Positions 1 through 7,583 are shown, counted from the stretch's first letter. The stretch: DNA of 14,478 nucleotides from Rhizobium leguminosarum bv. trifolii WSM2297 (GCF_000271845.1 NZ_JH719395.1:1451191-1465668); one strand, 5' to 3'. Program-made: numbers and translations. The notes: generated from the sequence alone by a model not told the origin.

Positions 1-479
1 CAATCCCCGACACGTCGATCTCCGGTCGCCGTGTTGCTCGGGAACTGACGACGCTGATCGAACGACGCGGCAAGCCTGACATGATTGTCTCCGACAACGG
101 CACCGAATTCACCTCGAATGCCATTCTGGCCTGGTCGAAGGATCACAAGGTCGAGTGGCACTACATCGCGCCGGGAAAGCCAATGCAGAACGGCTATGTG
201 GAGAGTTTCAACGGTCGGATGCGCGACGAGTTGCTCAACGAGAGCCTCTTCTTCGGCCTCGATCACGCCCGCAGCGCCATCGCTGAATGGGCTGAGGACT
301 ATAACCATTTCCGGCCGCACTCATCGCTCGGATATCAGACCCCGGCAGACTATGCCGGGACCATCGCCGCAACCGGCTCCAACGCTGCGCAAGATGAAAG
401 CTTCGCGTTTCCGCCGGTTGCTCACACCGCGCCATTTGGCGTATTCAAAGCCGCCGAGGCTCTAACCGCCGCTGGATGA
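1..479 (+). CDS. IS3-family transposase OrfB, C-terminal part (cut by window start)
   Basis: This is the C-terminal part of a DDE integrase-type transposase, which cuts and joins IS ends. The frame is open from base 3, so the gene begins outside the window. The second catalytic Asp lies in an SDNGTEF motif (about 93-113) and the catalytic Glu in [10 protein letters not shown] (about 190-219), followed by the usual [15 protein letters not shown] tail. The first catalytic Asp is expected upstream and is not visible. The spacing of the D and E motifs and the C-terminal LTAAG ending are typical of the IS407 group of IS3; in that group OrfB is normally made by frameshifting from OrfA. The stop lies 18 bases before a probable IS terminus. 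Nothing in the visible part is broken. Confidence 0.93.
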   Translation, partial: IPDTSISGRRVARELTTLIERRGKPDMIVSDNGTEFTSNAILAWSKDHKVEWHYIAPGKPMQNGYVESFNGRMRDELLNESLFFGLDHARSAIAEWAEDYNHFRPHSSLGYQTPADYAGTIAATGSNAAQDESFAFPPVAHTAPFGVFKAAEALTAAG

Positions 480-497
480 AAGTTCAGTGGCAGGTCA
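474..497 (+). mobile_element. Probable right terminal inverted repeat of the IS3-family element
   Basis: Read on the minus strand this begins TGACCTGCCACTGAACTTTC, which resembles the TGACCTGCC-type ends of IS407-group elements. It starts just inside the transposase stop, as is usual for the right end of these elements. The left end and the target duplication cannot be checked because the element starts outside the window. Confidence 0.6.
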
Positions 498-629
498 CCC
501 GGCTAATCTTCTAAGACCATAGCCGGGGCCTGGCACCGGACCTCAGTCCGATGCGCGATGCGCGATCTAAGTCTAATCTTCACAAATGCTTACGTCGTGA
601 ACTGCACGACACCTGATCCGGAGGAAACG
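498..629 (+). promoter_or_regulatory. Leader between the IS end and the Gly-rich gene
   Basis: This 132-base leader holds three small structures. One is a 7-bp inverted repeat, CCCGGCT (498-504) with AGCCGGG (521-527), abutting the IS end. The second is a tandem GATGCGC duplication (550-563). The third is a 9-base direct repeat CTAATCTTC at 503-511 and 573-581. A strong ribosome binding site, GGAGGAAA (620-627), sits just before the ATG at 630. I cannot assign -35 and -10 boxes with confidence. The promoter must lie here or be supplied by the IS. Confidence 0.4.
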
Positions 630-1298
630 ATGCGGATAGCAACCTTAGCGTCCCTGGCCGTGCTTTCGATGGCTCTTGCCGCAGGCCCGGTCACGATTGC
701 CGGTATCGATATGGCCGCCCTGGCGAAGGACGGTGGAAACGGTGGTGGCAATGGCGGTGGAAATGGCGGCGGCAACGGTGGTGGTAGCGGCGGCGGCAAT
801 GGCGGCGGCAATGGAAACAGCGGCAACCACGGCAGCGGCAACCACGGCAACGGTTCAGCCAATAGCGGCTCCAAATCTACAGGCATGAAAGGCAAATCTT
901 CCGAAGCGGCAGGCAAGTCCAAGTCGGAAAAAGCAGACAGGGTCGGCGCCACAAAAGAGAAAAACATTTCGGCGCAGCTTGCGGGCCTGAACTCATTGAA
1001 GCGGAATTACAGGGCGTTGATGCATACGTCGGACCCACGCATGACGGCCATCTCGGCCTATGCCGTGGCTTATGCCCAGTATGAAATCGACAACGGAGTC
1101 GAGCCCTCAGCTGACGACCCTCTGCTCGGGGATGCGGCGCTGGAGGACGCATTGGCTTCCGCAACGAAATCCGGTCAGGTGAGCCCGGCAGTTCTGGCTC
1201 AGGCCAAGACCATACTCGGCGTCGGCGATGCGAACGGTAAGATCGATCAGATCCGCACCTCGCTGGAGAACGCCGCGCCGGCGACGTCAGATGAATAG
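630..1298 (+). CDS. Secreted glycine/asparagine-repeat protein, function unknown
   Basis: A 222-residue predicted exported protein. I chose the ATG at 630 because GGAGGAAA precedes it at ideal spacing and it begins a signal peptide (basic residue, hydrophobic core to about residue 19, Ala-rich cleavage region); an ATG at 558 would bury this signal. Residues about 34-68 are a low-complexity tract of repeated N-G-G-G units, then a Ser/Gly/His/Asn stretch and a Lys/Ser-rich linker (about 85-110). The last ~110 residues are a more ordinary, probably helical domain with the run LAGLNSLKRNYRALM. I do not recognise a named family; similar Gly-rich exported proteins of unknown role occur in rhizobia. 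A surface or periplasmic structural role is only a guess. It is a single gene followed by its own terminator. Confidence 0.8.
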   Translation: MRIATLASLAVLSMALAAGPVTIAGIDMAALAKDGGNGGGNGGGNGGGNGGGSGGGNGGGNGNSGNHGSGNHGNGSANSGSKSTGMKGKSSEAAGKSKSEKADRVGATKEKNISAQLAGLNSLKRNYRALMHTSDPRMTAISAYAVAYAQYEIDNGVEPSADDPLLGDAALEDALASATKSGQVSPAVLAQAKTILGVGDANGKIDQIRTSLENAAPATSDE

Positions 1299-1355
1299 CC
1301 ACCAGTGGGTTGCGTGAGGTGCGCGGTTAATCGGTTATGCTGCGCACCAGACTAT

Positions 1356-1402
1356 GAGAGCATTTCCGTCTTTGTTTAAGTAACGGAATGCTCTCTTTTT
1401 TT
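1356..1402 (+). terminator. Rho-independent terminator after the Gly-rich gene
   Basis: A 13-bp stem, GAGAGCATTTCCGT (1356-1369) against ACGGAATGCTCTC (1383-1395), has one bulged T. The loop is AT-rich and seven T residues follow immediately (1396-1402). It lies 57 bases after the stop at 1298. The opposite strand lacks a clear T-run, so it acts mainly on rightward transcription. Confidence 0.88.
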
Positions 1403-1442
1403 GTCCAATTTCTGATGCCGCACTGCCGGCACTGATCGGGGT

Positions 1443-1590
1443 CTCCCCTCCCCACAGGGGATGGGGCTAACGCGTTGCCACCGACTTCGGCAAGCATCAA
1501 TCTCTCCGCGGATGAAACCGTAAAGGGAAATGCGGCGGGGCGGCATGCAAGCCCCTCCCCCTTGTGGAAAGGGTTGGCAGGTCTTCATCC
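1443..1590. repeat. Intergenic repeat with inverted GC-rich arms
   Basis: Two arms related as imperfect inverted repeats, about 1447-1468 (CCTCCCCACAGGGGATGGGG) and about 1550-1572 (reverse complement CCTTTCCACAAGGGGGAGGG), flank about 80 bases of unremarkable sequence. Each arm is also partly self-complementary. This resembles the mosaic palindromic elements scattered between genes in Rhizobium (RIME-like), but I cannot confirm identity or copy number from one window. It lies between two converging genes and contains no coding signal I trust. Confidence 0.5.
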
Positions 1591-1650
1591 GCCGTTCGGA
1601 CGGACTGGCGTAGTCAAACCCGAAATCCTGTCCCTACGGACGCCGCCGCC

Positions 1651-4434
1651 TCACGCCGCCTTCTCAGCCGCCGGCTCGCCCATCGCCTGCGGCTTGCCGA
1701 GCAGGTAGCCCTGCGCCTCGTCGCATTGTTCTTCGGACAGCGTGTCGAGCTGCGCCTGCGTTTCCACACCTTCCGCCAGCACCGGCACTTCAAGGCTGCG
1801 GCCGAGCGCCAGGATGGCTCGGACGATCGCCTTCGATTGCGGGCTGGTTTCGACCTCGGCCATGAAGCTCTTGTCGAGTTTGATCTTGTCGAACGGGAAG
1901 GAACGCAGCGTCTCCAGCGACGAATAACCGGTGCCGAAGTCGTCGATCGCAATCGAGACGCCGAGCGCCTTGATTTCTCGCATCGTCCGCAAGGCCTTGT
2001 CCTTGTCGACGATGATCGAGCTTTCGGTGATCTCGATTTCGAGACGCCGGGGGTTCAGGCCGGTTTCCGCAAGGATCCCCGATATAACGGCCGCCATATC
2101 AGCATGGCCGAGCTGGATCGGCGACAGGTTGACGGCGATCTTGTGGCTGTTGTTCCAGCCGGCGGCCTCCCGGCAGGCTTCCCTGAGCACCCATTCGCCG
2201 ATCGGCAGGATGGCGCCGCATTCCTCGGCAAGGCCGATGAAATCCATGGGCGGGATGTTGCCGCGCTGGTGATGGCGCCAGCGCAGCAGAACCTCGTAGC
2301 CGGTGATCTCGCCCGTCCGCACGGATTTCTGCACCTGATAATGCAGATGAAGCTCGTTGCGGTCGATCGAGGCCCAGAGATCCTTGGCAAGCGAGCGGCG
2401 ACGGCGGGCATGCTCGTCCATCGCAGCCTCGTAGAAGCAGACCTTCTGCAGCAAGGATTGTTTCGCGCGGTACATGGCAAGGTCGGCATTGGCGAGAAGC
2501 CCGTCGACGCTTGCCGCATCGCTGGGATAGACCGCAACGCCGAGACTGGCGCCGGTCTTGATCTCGAAGCCGTCTATCGTGACCGTTCCAGCGAGAGCGC
2601 CTTCCAGCCGCCCGATGAAATCGTGCAGGGTGCCGAGCTCATCGAAGCGCTTGGTCGCCGCGAACTCGTCTCCGCCGAACCGGGCGATGAACTCGCCCTC
2701 ATGCCGCGCCTCGTCGAGCCGCCTTGCGAGCTCGACCAGCACCTTGTCGCCGGTGCCGTGCCCGTGCTGGTCGTTGATCTCCTTGAACTTGTCGAGGTCG
2801 ATGCCGATGACGGCGACATTGCCGCTCACCCGGTCGGCGACCATCATTTCCGCCGAGACGCTCTCGCCGAACTGCAGCCGGTTCGGCAGGCCCGTCAGGC
2901 CGTCATGCTTGGCGAGGAAGGCCACCTGCTCCTCGGATTTCAGGCGATCGGAGATGTCTTCGAAGGTGACGACCCAGCCGCCATTGGGCAGCATGTTGAC
3001 ATTCTGCTGGATGGAGATGCCGCTCGGATATTTGTGAACCGCGCCGTCGGCGCCTGATCTGATCAGCGCCATGTTCCTGGTATAATGCGCCTCGGCCCGC
3101 GCGGCCGCTTCCGCCGCGTCCTCGGTGTTGGCGGCATAGCCGATTTCGACAATCTGCCGGTAGTCCATCCCCGGACGCACCGACCCTTCGGGAAATTTGA
3201 AGATTTCCAGATAGCGCTTGTTGCAAAGCACCAGGCGCTCATCCCTGTCGAACATGCAGATGCCTTGGCCGATATTCTCCAGCGCGACGTCGAGATTGCG
3301 GGTGACCTCCTCGATCCGGTCGGCATCCGCCTTCTGCTTGCTGTTGTCCTTGGTGATCTCGGCATAGCCGATCAGCGCGCCGGCCTCGTCATAGATCGGG
3401 TCGATGACGACGTGGGCCCAGAAGGAGGAGCCGTCCTTGCGGTAACGCCAGCCCTGGGCTTTGAACTTGCCCTCGTTGCGGGCAGTCTCGAGGGCCTTCT
3501 GCGGGAGGCCTTTGTGGCGATCCTCCTGCGAATAGAACAGCGAGAAATCCCTGCCGACGATCTCGTCGGCGCTATAGCCCTTGGCCCGCTCGGCGCCCGC
3601 ATTCCAATTGCTGACCTTGCCATCCGGATCGAGCATGTAGATCGCGTAGTCGGTCACCCCCTGCACCAGGAACTTGAAGTTGCGCTCCGCCCTGGCGGTC
3701 TTGGCCTGCGAGCGCACGGCGAAGATGGCGGCCGCAAAACCCGCCGCCAGCAGCGAAAAGGTGACGGCGGCGATCGTCACCGCCATCAGCGCCGGCGAAA
3801 GAAGCATGGCGGGATCGAGCGCGGTCATCCCCGGAATGACCGTAACACCCGCCATTGCTGTGAAATGCAGGGCGACGACGCCGAGCGTCAACAGCGCCGT
3901 CGGCGCCAGCCTGCCGAACGTCGACCGGCCGCTCCGGCCGGCAAACCGAAAGGCGGCGACCGAAAACGCCATGCCGAGAATAACCGACGACGTCACGAAC
4001 CGCGGATCCCACGTGATTTCTCCGGGGAATTCGATCGCCAGCATGCCGCTGAAATGCATCAAGCCGATGCCGGCTCCGAACAATGCCCCCGCCAGAATGT
4101 TCGCGGCCCACCTGTCATAAGCGATCTTGGCGGCAACCGCCGCGGTCGTCGCCACGATCGAGACCAGCAGCGAAACCAGCGTCAATCCGGCATGATAGCC
4201 GACGACGACGCCGGGGTCGTATGCCAGCATGGCGATGAAATGCGTGGCCCAGATGCCGAAGCCGCCCGCCGCCCCGGCCGTCAACAGCCACACCCACCGC
4301 ACCGCGCCATCGGACACTGTCGCCCGATGCAAGAGAACGAGCGCGCAATGGCTTGCCAGAAAGCAGATCAGACCCGCAAGCCCGACCAGCGTAAGATCAT
4401 GCTGCTCGGTGACGCACGTCAGAACGGTAAACAT
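1651..4434 (-). CDS. MHYT-PAS-PAS-GGDEF-EAL membrane protein (c-di-GMP turnover)
   Basis: A 927-residue inner-membrane protein with both cyclic-di-GMP synthase (GGDEF) and phosphodiesterase (EAL) domains. I use the ATG at 4434, preceded by GAGGG at 8 bases, rather than a TTG 15 bases upstream. The N-terminal 7-TM MHYT sensor has its three His motifs at H65 (THFIAML), H127 (MHFSGML) and H190 (LHFTAMA); these are proposed to bind a metal and sense gas or redox state. Two PAS domains follow (about 260-375 and 380-495). The GGDEF signature is intact at 587-591. The RxxD inhibitory site expected five residues before it reads HEGE, so product inhibition there is probably absent. The EAL domain starts with EVLLRW (E714) and keeps NLSP, EITES, DDFGTGYSS, KLDKSF, AEGVET and QGYLLGKP, so phosphodiesterase activity is likely. 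Which activity dominates cannot be read from sequence. Confidence 0.95.
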   Translation of the reverse strand: MFTVLTCVTEQHDLTLVGLAGLICFLASHCALVLLHRATVSDGAVRWVWLLTAGAAGGFGIWATHFIAMLAYDPGVVVGYHAGLTLVSLLVSIVATTAAVAAKIAYDRWAANILAGALFGAGIGLMHFSGMLAIEFPGEITWDPRFVTSSVILGMAFSVAAFRFAGRSGRSTFGRLAPTALLTLGVVALHFTAMAGVTVIPGMTALDPAMLLSPALMAVTIAAVTFSLLAAGFAAAIFAVRSQAKTARAERNFKFLVQGVTDYAIYMLDPDGKVSNWNAGAERAKGYSADEIVGRDFSLFYSQEDRHKGLPQKALETARNEGKFKAQGWRYRKDGSSFWAHVVIDPIYDEAGALIGYAEITKDNSKQKADADRIEEVTRNLDVALENIGQGICMFDRDERLVLCNKRYLEIFKFPEGSVRPGMDYRQIVEIGYAANTEDAAEAAARAEAHYTRNMALIRSGADGAVHKYPSGISIQQNVNMLPNGGWVVTFEDISDRLKSEEQVAFLAKHDGLTGLPNRLQFGESVSAEMMVADRVSGNVAVIGIDLDKFKEINDQHGHGTGDKVLVELARRLDEARHEGEFIARFGGDEFAATKRFDELGTLHDFIGRLEGALAGTVTIDGFEIKTGASLGVAVYPSDAASVDGLLANADLAMYRAKQSLLQKVCFYEAAMDEHARRRRSLAKDLWASIDRNELHLHYQVQKSVRTGEITGYEVLLRWRHHQRGNIPPMDFIGLAEECGAILPIGEWVLREACREAAGWNNSHKIAVNLSPIQLGHADMAAVISGILAETGLNPRRLEIEITESSIIVDKDKALRTMREIKALGVSIAIDDFGTGYSSLETLRSFPFDKIKLDKSFMAEVETSPQSKAIVRAILALGRSLEVPVLAEGVETQAQLDTLSEEQCDEAQGYLLGKPQAMGEPAAEKAA

Positions 4435-4449
4435 GGAAGAGGCCCTCAA

Positions 4450-4607
4450 TTCGAGGGGTTACGCTATGAGGACGGCGCTTAAGGAAGGTTGAAGTGGGTG
4501 GGGCTGCTGGTTGGGAAATGAGGTTGTTGGGGTGGGTTGCTCGGCGGGTTGTGAGATTAGGGTTTATGGTGGGTGTGTGGGTATGGTGAATGGATTTTCG
4601 ACTGACG
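4450..4607. promoter_or_regulatory. G-tract-rich region upstream of the GGDEF-EAL gene
   Basis: The plus strand from 4496 to 4581 is strikingly G/T-rich, with about nine runs of three or more G (4496-4498, 4500-4503, 4513-4515, 4529-4532, 4534-4536, 4546-4548, 4560-4562, 4571-4573, 4579-4581). It lies immediately upstream of the leftward GGDEF-EAL gene and so must contain or border its promoter, which I cannot pinpoint. No open frame here looks like protein. It could fold into G-quadruplexes or be degenerate sequence next to the neighbouring pseudogene. Confidence 0.35.
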
Positions 4608-4748
4608 CGGAGGGCGAGGCCCCGCGAAATAGGACTTTCCCTGCCCCACCCCGACGGTATGCAGGTAGATCCGGTACTCGTCGATCAGGCCAAGTTCGGT
4701 CAGGCTGTGGGCGAGCTTCGGGCCGGCGACTTCGATCTCCCCAATTTC
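4608..4748 (-). pseudogene. Fragment of a RibD_C/dihydrofolate-reductase-like gene
   Basis: The minus strand encodes about 45 residues, including EIEVAGPKLAHSLTELGLID, then DEYRIYLHTVGVGQGKSYF and an AGPRPP ending. This matches, from memory, the C-terminal core of the RibD_C / dihydrofolate-reductase-like family (a G-G-x-E-LA-S-L-x-x-x-L-I-DE-x-x-x-x-x-HPVxLGxGxxxF pattern). The N-terminal two thirds and the last strand are missing. Upstream the frame runs into the antisense of the 4792 gene, and downstream it passes into the G-rich tract. The HPVVLG-type motif has drifted to HTVGVG. I read it as a decayed remnant, with no function expected. Confidence 0.7.
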
Positions 4749-4791
4749 ACCCAAGCACCATGGTAGCGGACTTGGATGAGGGGAATCTGGG

Positions 4792-5394
4792 ATGTCGATC
4801 TTGCTAAGAAGTCTGTCGCTACTGGTTGGAATAACATTGGCGATACCAGCCTTCGGCAATTGCTTAACTGCCAATGAGACCAAACAGGGCGTGCTGCTGA
4901 CCAGAGAAGTGCCTTTCTATTCCGTATTCTACAAGCCGGACGGCCCGGGTCTCACCGAACAACGGCTGATGGAGCGCGACGGTTCGCTGCAGCCGGTGTC
5001 CGCTGAATATTTGCACCCCTTGATCGTCGAAAAGAGAGTGAGTGCCAGCGGGACGCATGAGCTGAAATACGCGAATGCGATTGCGTTAGACGATCTACCA
5101 CAGAAGAAGAACTGGCAATCCGGCACCACGCTTTTCATCAATGGCAAAAAATCCGATTCGGGCACGACTTTTATTCGGTTCGACGGCTTGGGAGAGGAAA
5201 CGATTGCATCTTGTTCCTACAAAGTTTGGGCAATCAACAGCCGTCTGAAACTGACGGAGTTGCCTCCGATTATTTTCGAACAATACTATTCCCCCGAGCT
5301 TCATCTCGTTCTTCGTTCGGTGAGGTTGAGCAGCTCCAACCAGCCGTTGAGCGAGGTTCGATTTGATCGATTCCAAATTGGCTGGGGCAACTAG
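4792..5394 (+). CDS. Predicted exported protein, function unknown
   Basis: A 200-residue protein. The ATG at 4792 follows GAGGGG (4778-4783) at 8 bases. The N-terminus is a good Sec signal (SILLRSLSLLVGITLAIPAFG, cleavage near residue 22). The Cys at 24 has Asn before it, so it is not a convincing lipobox. Only one other Cys is visible (in ASCSYK), which would allow one disulfide in the periplasm. The mature part is mixed alpha/beta in character with no membrane segment or catalytic motif I know. AT content is somewhat higher than in neighbouring genes. It has no clear operon partner, since the next gene begins 141 bases later. Function unknown. Confidence 0.72.
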   Translation: MSILLRSLSLLVGITLAIPAFGNCLTANETKQGVLLTREVPFYSVFYKPDGPGLTEQRLMERDGSLQPVSAEYLHPLIVEKRVSASGTHELKYANAIALDDLPQKKNWQSGTTLFINGKKSDSGTTFIRFDGLGEETIASCSYKVWAINSRLKLTELPPIIFEQYYSPELHLVLRSVRLSSSNQPLSEVRFDRFQIGWGN

Positions 5395-5535
5395 GGGGAC
5401 ATTGTGTCCACCCCTCCATCACCAATGGAATGGATTTTTAACTTCGAAATCAAGTCAAGCGTGCAACTCCATGCCTGCGGAGCCAATTGATCATATGATT
5501 GCGGCACTGGTGGAAGATCGGTTGGGAAAGAACCC

Positions 5536-5982
5536 ATGCGTGTTCGCATTATCTGCGTGCTCATTCTGTCTATCGCCTTTGCGATTTTCATGCCGGCGGT
5601 AATGAACTTTGGCCGGGCGCTTTACGTCGACGACGACTTCGGAAAACCCGCTTCACCCGACCTCGTGTTCATCGCCGCGTCGGTCATCCTCGGCCTTGTG
5701 GCGGCAGCCGGCCTATGGTTGGCGGATAGTCAGCAGCGCAGATTGCCGCTGCTAACCTTGCCGCTCGGCATCATCGTCTCGATCGGCGTGGGTTATGGCA
5801 GCACGGCCTTCGCTTTTCGCAACGCGACGGCCCGCTACGACATCCTGACTGACGACTGCTATTATACAAACGCCCTGGCTTTTCGGGGCAGGAATGGCAT
5901 CTTCGTCTCATGGGGCGGACGAACGGCTTTTCATCCGCTTGAAAAAGTTCGATCGATGCTTCCCTCGACAGCCGGAGCCTAA
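5536..5982 (+). CDS. Small predicted membrane protein, function unknown
   Basis: A 148-residue protein with three likely membrane segments: about residues 4-24 (IICVLILSIAFAIFMPAVM), 43-64 (LVFIAASVILGLVAAAGLWL) and 71-94. A ~50-residue C-terminal soluble tail carries DDCYYTNALAFRGRNGIFVSW. The start at 5536 has only a weak GGGAAAG site (5524-5530), but no better start exists in frame. I do not recognise a family. The 141-base gap before it shows no feature beyond a short GGACA-TTG-TGTCC dyad just after the previous stop. Confidence 0.6.
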   Translation: MRVRIICVLILSIAFAIFMPAVMNFGRALYVDDDFGKPASPDLVFIAASVILGLVAAAGLWLADSQQRRLPLLTLPLGIIVSIGVGYGSTAFAFRNATARYDILTDDCYYTNALAFRGRNGIFVSWGGRTAFHPLEKVRSMLPSTAGA

Positions 5983-6024
5983 TTAGCGACCGCCAGCGGG
6001 CCAATCAATCACACCTCTATGACA

Positions 6025-6052
6025 GACTGTCCTGACCGTGAGTGGACAGGTC
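6025..6052 (+). other. Hairpin in the 5983-6113 intergenic gap
   Basis: GACTGTCC (6025-6032) pairs with GGACAGGTC (6044-6052) with one bulged C. No T-run follows, so it is a weak terminator candidate at best. It may mark the end of the small membrane-protein transcript. The rest of this gap shows nothing further except the AAGGA ribosome site of the next gene (6103-6107). Confidence 0.3.
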
Positions 6053-6113
6053 CCTCACATCCGGTCCCAGGAACGGAAACAGGCAGCACTCCCTCTAAAT
6101 TCAAGGATCATCC

Positions 6114-6431
6114 ATGAGCCAGGACCGCTTCATCCTCAGCGCGTTTGATTTGAACCTCTGGTGCTCAATCCTCGAAAACAGGTTTGCTGTAGACGACCTC
6201 GAAGCGCTGCAGGCGATCATCGACCGGGATATCGATGCCGATCCGAATTTTATCGGTTTTTATAACATTGAGCCAAACGAACTGAAGGCCATCAACCAGC
6301 GTTTCGATGTCGGGTTCGATCCGGATACTCTTGCCCCTCCCGAGATCGAGGTCTGGTTGGAACGAGAGCCGAAAGGCGCTCCATACGCAATATCCCGTAT
6401 CTCGTTCACACTCGCTTCGAGTTGCCGCTGA
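6114..6431 (+). pseudogene. 5' half of a frameshifted gene, function unknown
   Basis: This frame reads 105 residues from an ATG with AAGGA six bases upstream. It looks like real protein up to EIEVWLEREPKGAPYA (about residue 93), then degrades to ISRISFTLASSCR and stops. The next frame resumes with convincing protein (PYLVHTRFELPLMLEGRKK) in the same stretch, so the two open frames are best read as one ~329-residue gene that lost one base near 6386-6391. The visible part is acidic and has no signal peptide or membrane segment. I do not recognise the family. A sequencing error is the main alternative. Confidence 0.65.
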
Positions 6432-7102
6432 TGCTTGAGGGCAGAAAGAAACTGGCAAGGTTCACAAACATCGACCCGGGAACGGAAGCAGCCTTTGATC
6501 GATGGGTGGACAAAGGCGCTCTTCAGAAGGAAGTCTTCCTCGAACCAGTCCCGGAATCCTTCAAGCCCTATCTCATAGATCCCAATCATACGGCTGATCG
6601 CGAGGTTTATTACGCCCTCAAAGGCCAGGAATGGCGCATCCCTGCCATGAGGCTGCTTTGGAAAGAGGGCCTTGGCTGGAACGAACATTTTGAACGGCTC
6701 GAGGGCGCGCTCTTCGGCTATGAGAGCTGGCAAAACGACTGGTGGATAGCGCATTGCAATGAAAGAGGCGGCACAGGCGGCATCGCCCTTTTCTGCACCG
6801 TCGATGCAGAAGGGCTAAGATGGATGGAGCTGGCCGGTTTCAGGGCCTTGCCGCCCTTCGGCCGCGCCGAAATTCCCGTCCGCTCTTTTCATCCGGATGA
6901 AGAAACCGCGATGGCCTTGTTTCTTGCGGAGGATGAGGACGCGGTAGCGCTCGCCCGCTTCAAACTGTTGCCGAAGAGGCAGCAAAAGATGCTTGAGGAC
7001 AATTCAAATGGACCATGGCAGATCACGCGAGAGCAAATTCCCGAAATCAATCGCCATCTGAAGCGACAAGTCGATATATTGCTCCGTCGATCAAAGACGT
7101 GA
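6431..7102 (+). pseudogene. 3' part of the frameshifted gene 6114-7102, function unknown
   Basis: This frame encodes 223 residues if translation restarts at the ATG at 6431, which overlaps the upstream stop (TGATG), so translational coupling is possible. Protein-like sequence in the same frame reaches back to about 6390, which argues for an ancestral single gene. It is soluble and Trp-rich, with features such as GYESWQNDWWI and FRALPPFGRAEIPVRSF, and a basic tail (HLKRQVDILLRRSKT). No catalytic motif is recognised. If the break is real, the product here lacks about 95 N-terminal residues plus the junction. Confidence 0.65.
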
Positions 7103-7265
7103 TTGTTTCCTCGGGCAGTCAGCCGCGGCTGCTCGGTAATCGTGCGGCCATACCCTTCGGGCTCAGCCCACCCATTCAGGTGATCACGAAGGCTGTCCTC
7201 GACATGCTCCGGACTGCAAACAGCCGCATATTCCAGACGGTCAGATCCGAACGCCGCGTGTGATG

Positions 7266-7583
7266 CTACTGTGAATACCGCACCCACCATAATGAGACTT
7301 CATGTCGCCCTTTTCCGTAATCGAAATAATCCACCGGCAGACCAGCCGCGAGCTTAGCATCCGACTCAGCCTTTCGTTCCGCCACGCATGCGTTATCAAG
7401 CATTGTAGCGACTTTTTCCGGATCTTTGGTTGAAACAAGATACGATTTTGTGGTCCGCTCCAAGCACTTGCCTAATCTACTCGCCGCTGACGTGAAGCGG
7501 CGCAACTCCGGCGTGTCATAAGGTGAAGTAGCACAGGACGCCAGAGCCGTTACAACGCTCAGAATAATGACCGTATATCGCAA
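7266..7583 (-). CDS. Small predicted lipoprotein, function unknown
   Basis: A 105-residue protein starting at TTG 7583; an in-frame stop lies four codons upstream, so no longer form exists. A weak GGAA site lies seven bases before the start. The N-terminus MRYTVIILSVVTALASC is a lipoprotein signal with lipobox L-A-S-C (Cys17), so the mature protein should be lipid-anchored in the envelope. The mature part is about 88 residues with two further Cys (in LGKCLERT and DNACVAER), possibly a disulfide, and it ends in WWVRYSQ. No family recognised. The lipobox is the main evidence that this is a real gene. Confidence 0.6.
   Translation of the reverse strand: MRYTVIILSVVTALASCATSPYDTPELRRFTSAASRLGKCLERTTKSYLVSTKDPEKVATMLDNACVAERKAESDAKLAAGLPVDYFDYGKGRHEVSLWWVRYSQ

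Noticed and set aside
1564..3057. Long rightward open frame (497 codons)
   Set aside because: It lies opposite the GGDEF-EAL gene, is Arg/Asp/Glu-heavy with no domain pattern, and mirrors the third-position GC of the real gene.
3085..4482. Rightward open frame of 465 codons
   Set aside because: Antisense to the MHYT-PAS part of the same gene; highly basic, low-complexity, no ribosome site.
4850..4870. Lipobox in the exported protein at 4792
   Set aside because: The residue before the Cys is Asn and the pattern is F-G-N-C, outside the lipobox consensus; an ordinary Sec signal fits better.
6070..6100. GGAAC-type general-stress (EcfG) promoter before 6114
   Set aside because: GGAAC is present near 6070, but no GTT-type -10 element occurs at the required spacing.
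6889..7290. Leftward open frame of 133 codons (MVGAVFTVASHAAFG start)
   Set aside because: The first ~70 residues look faintly protein-like and overlap the lipoprotein end by 25 bases, but the rest is antisense to the 6431-7102 frame; no ribosome site or known motif. It could be a remnant.
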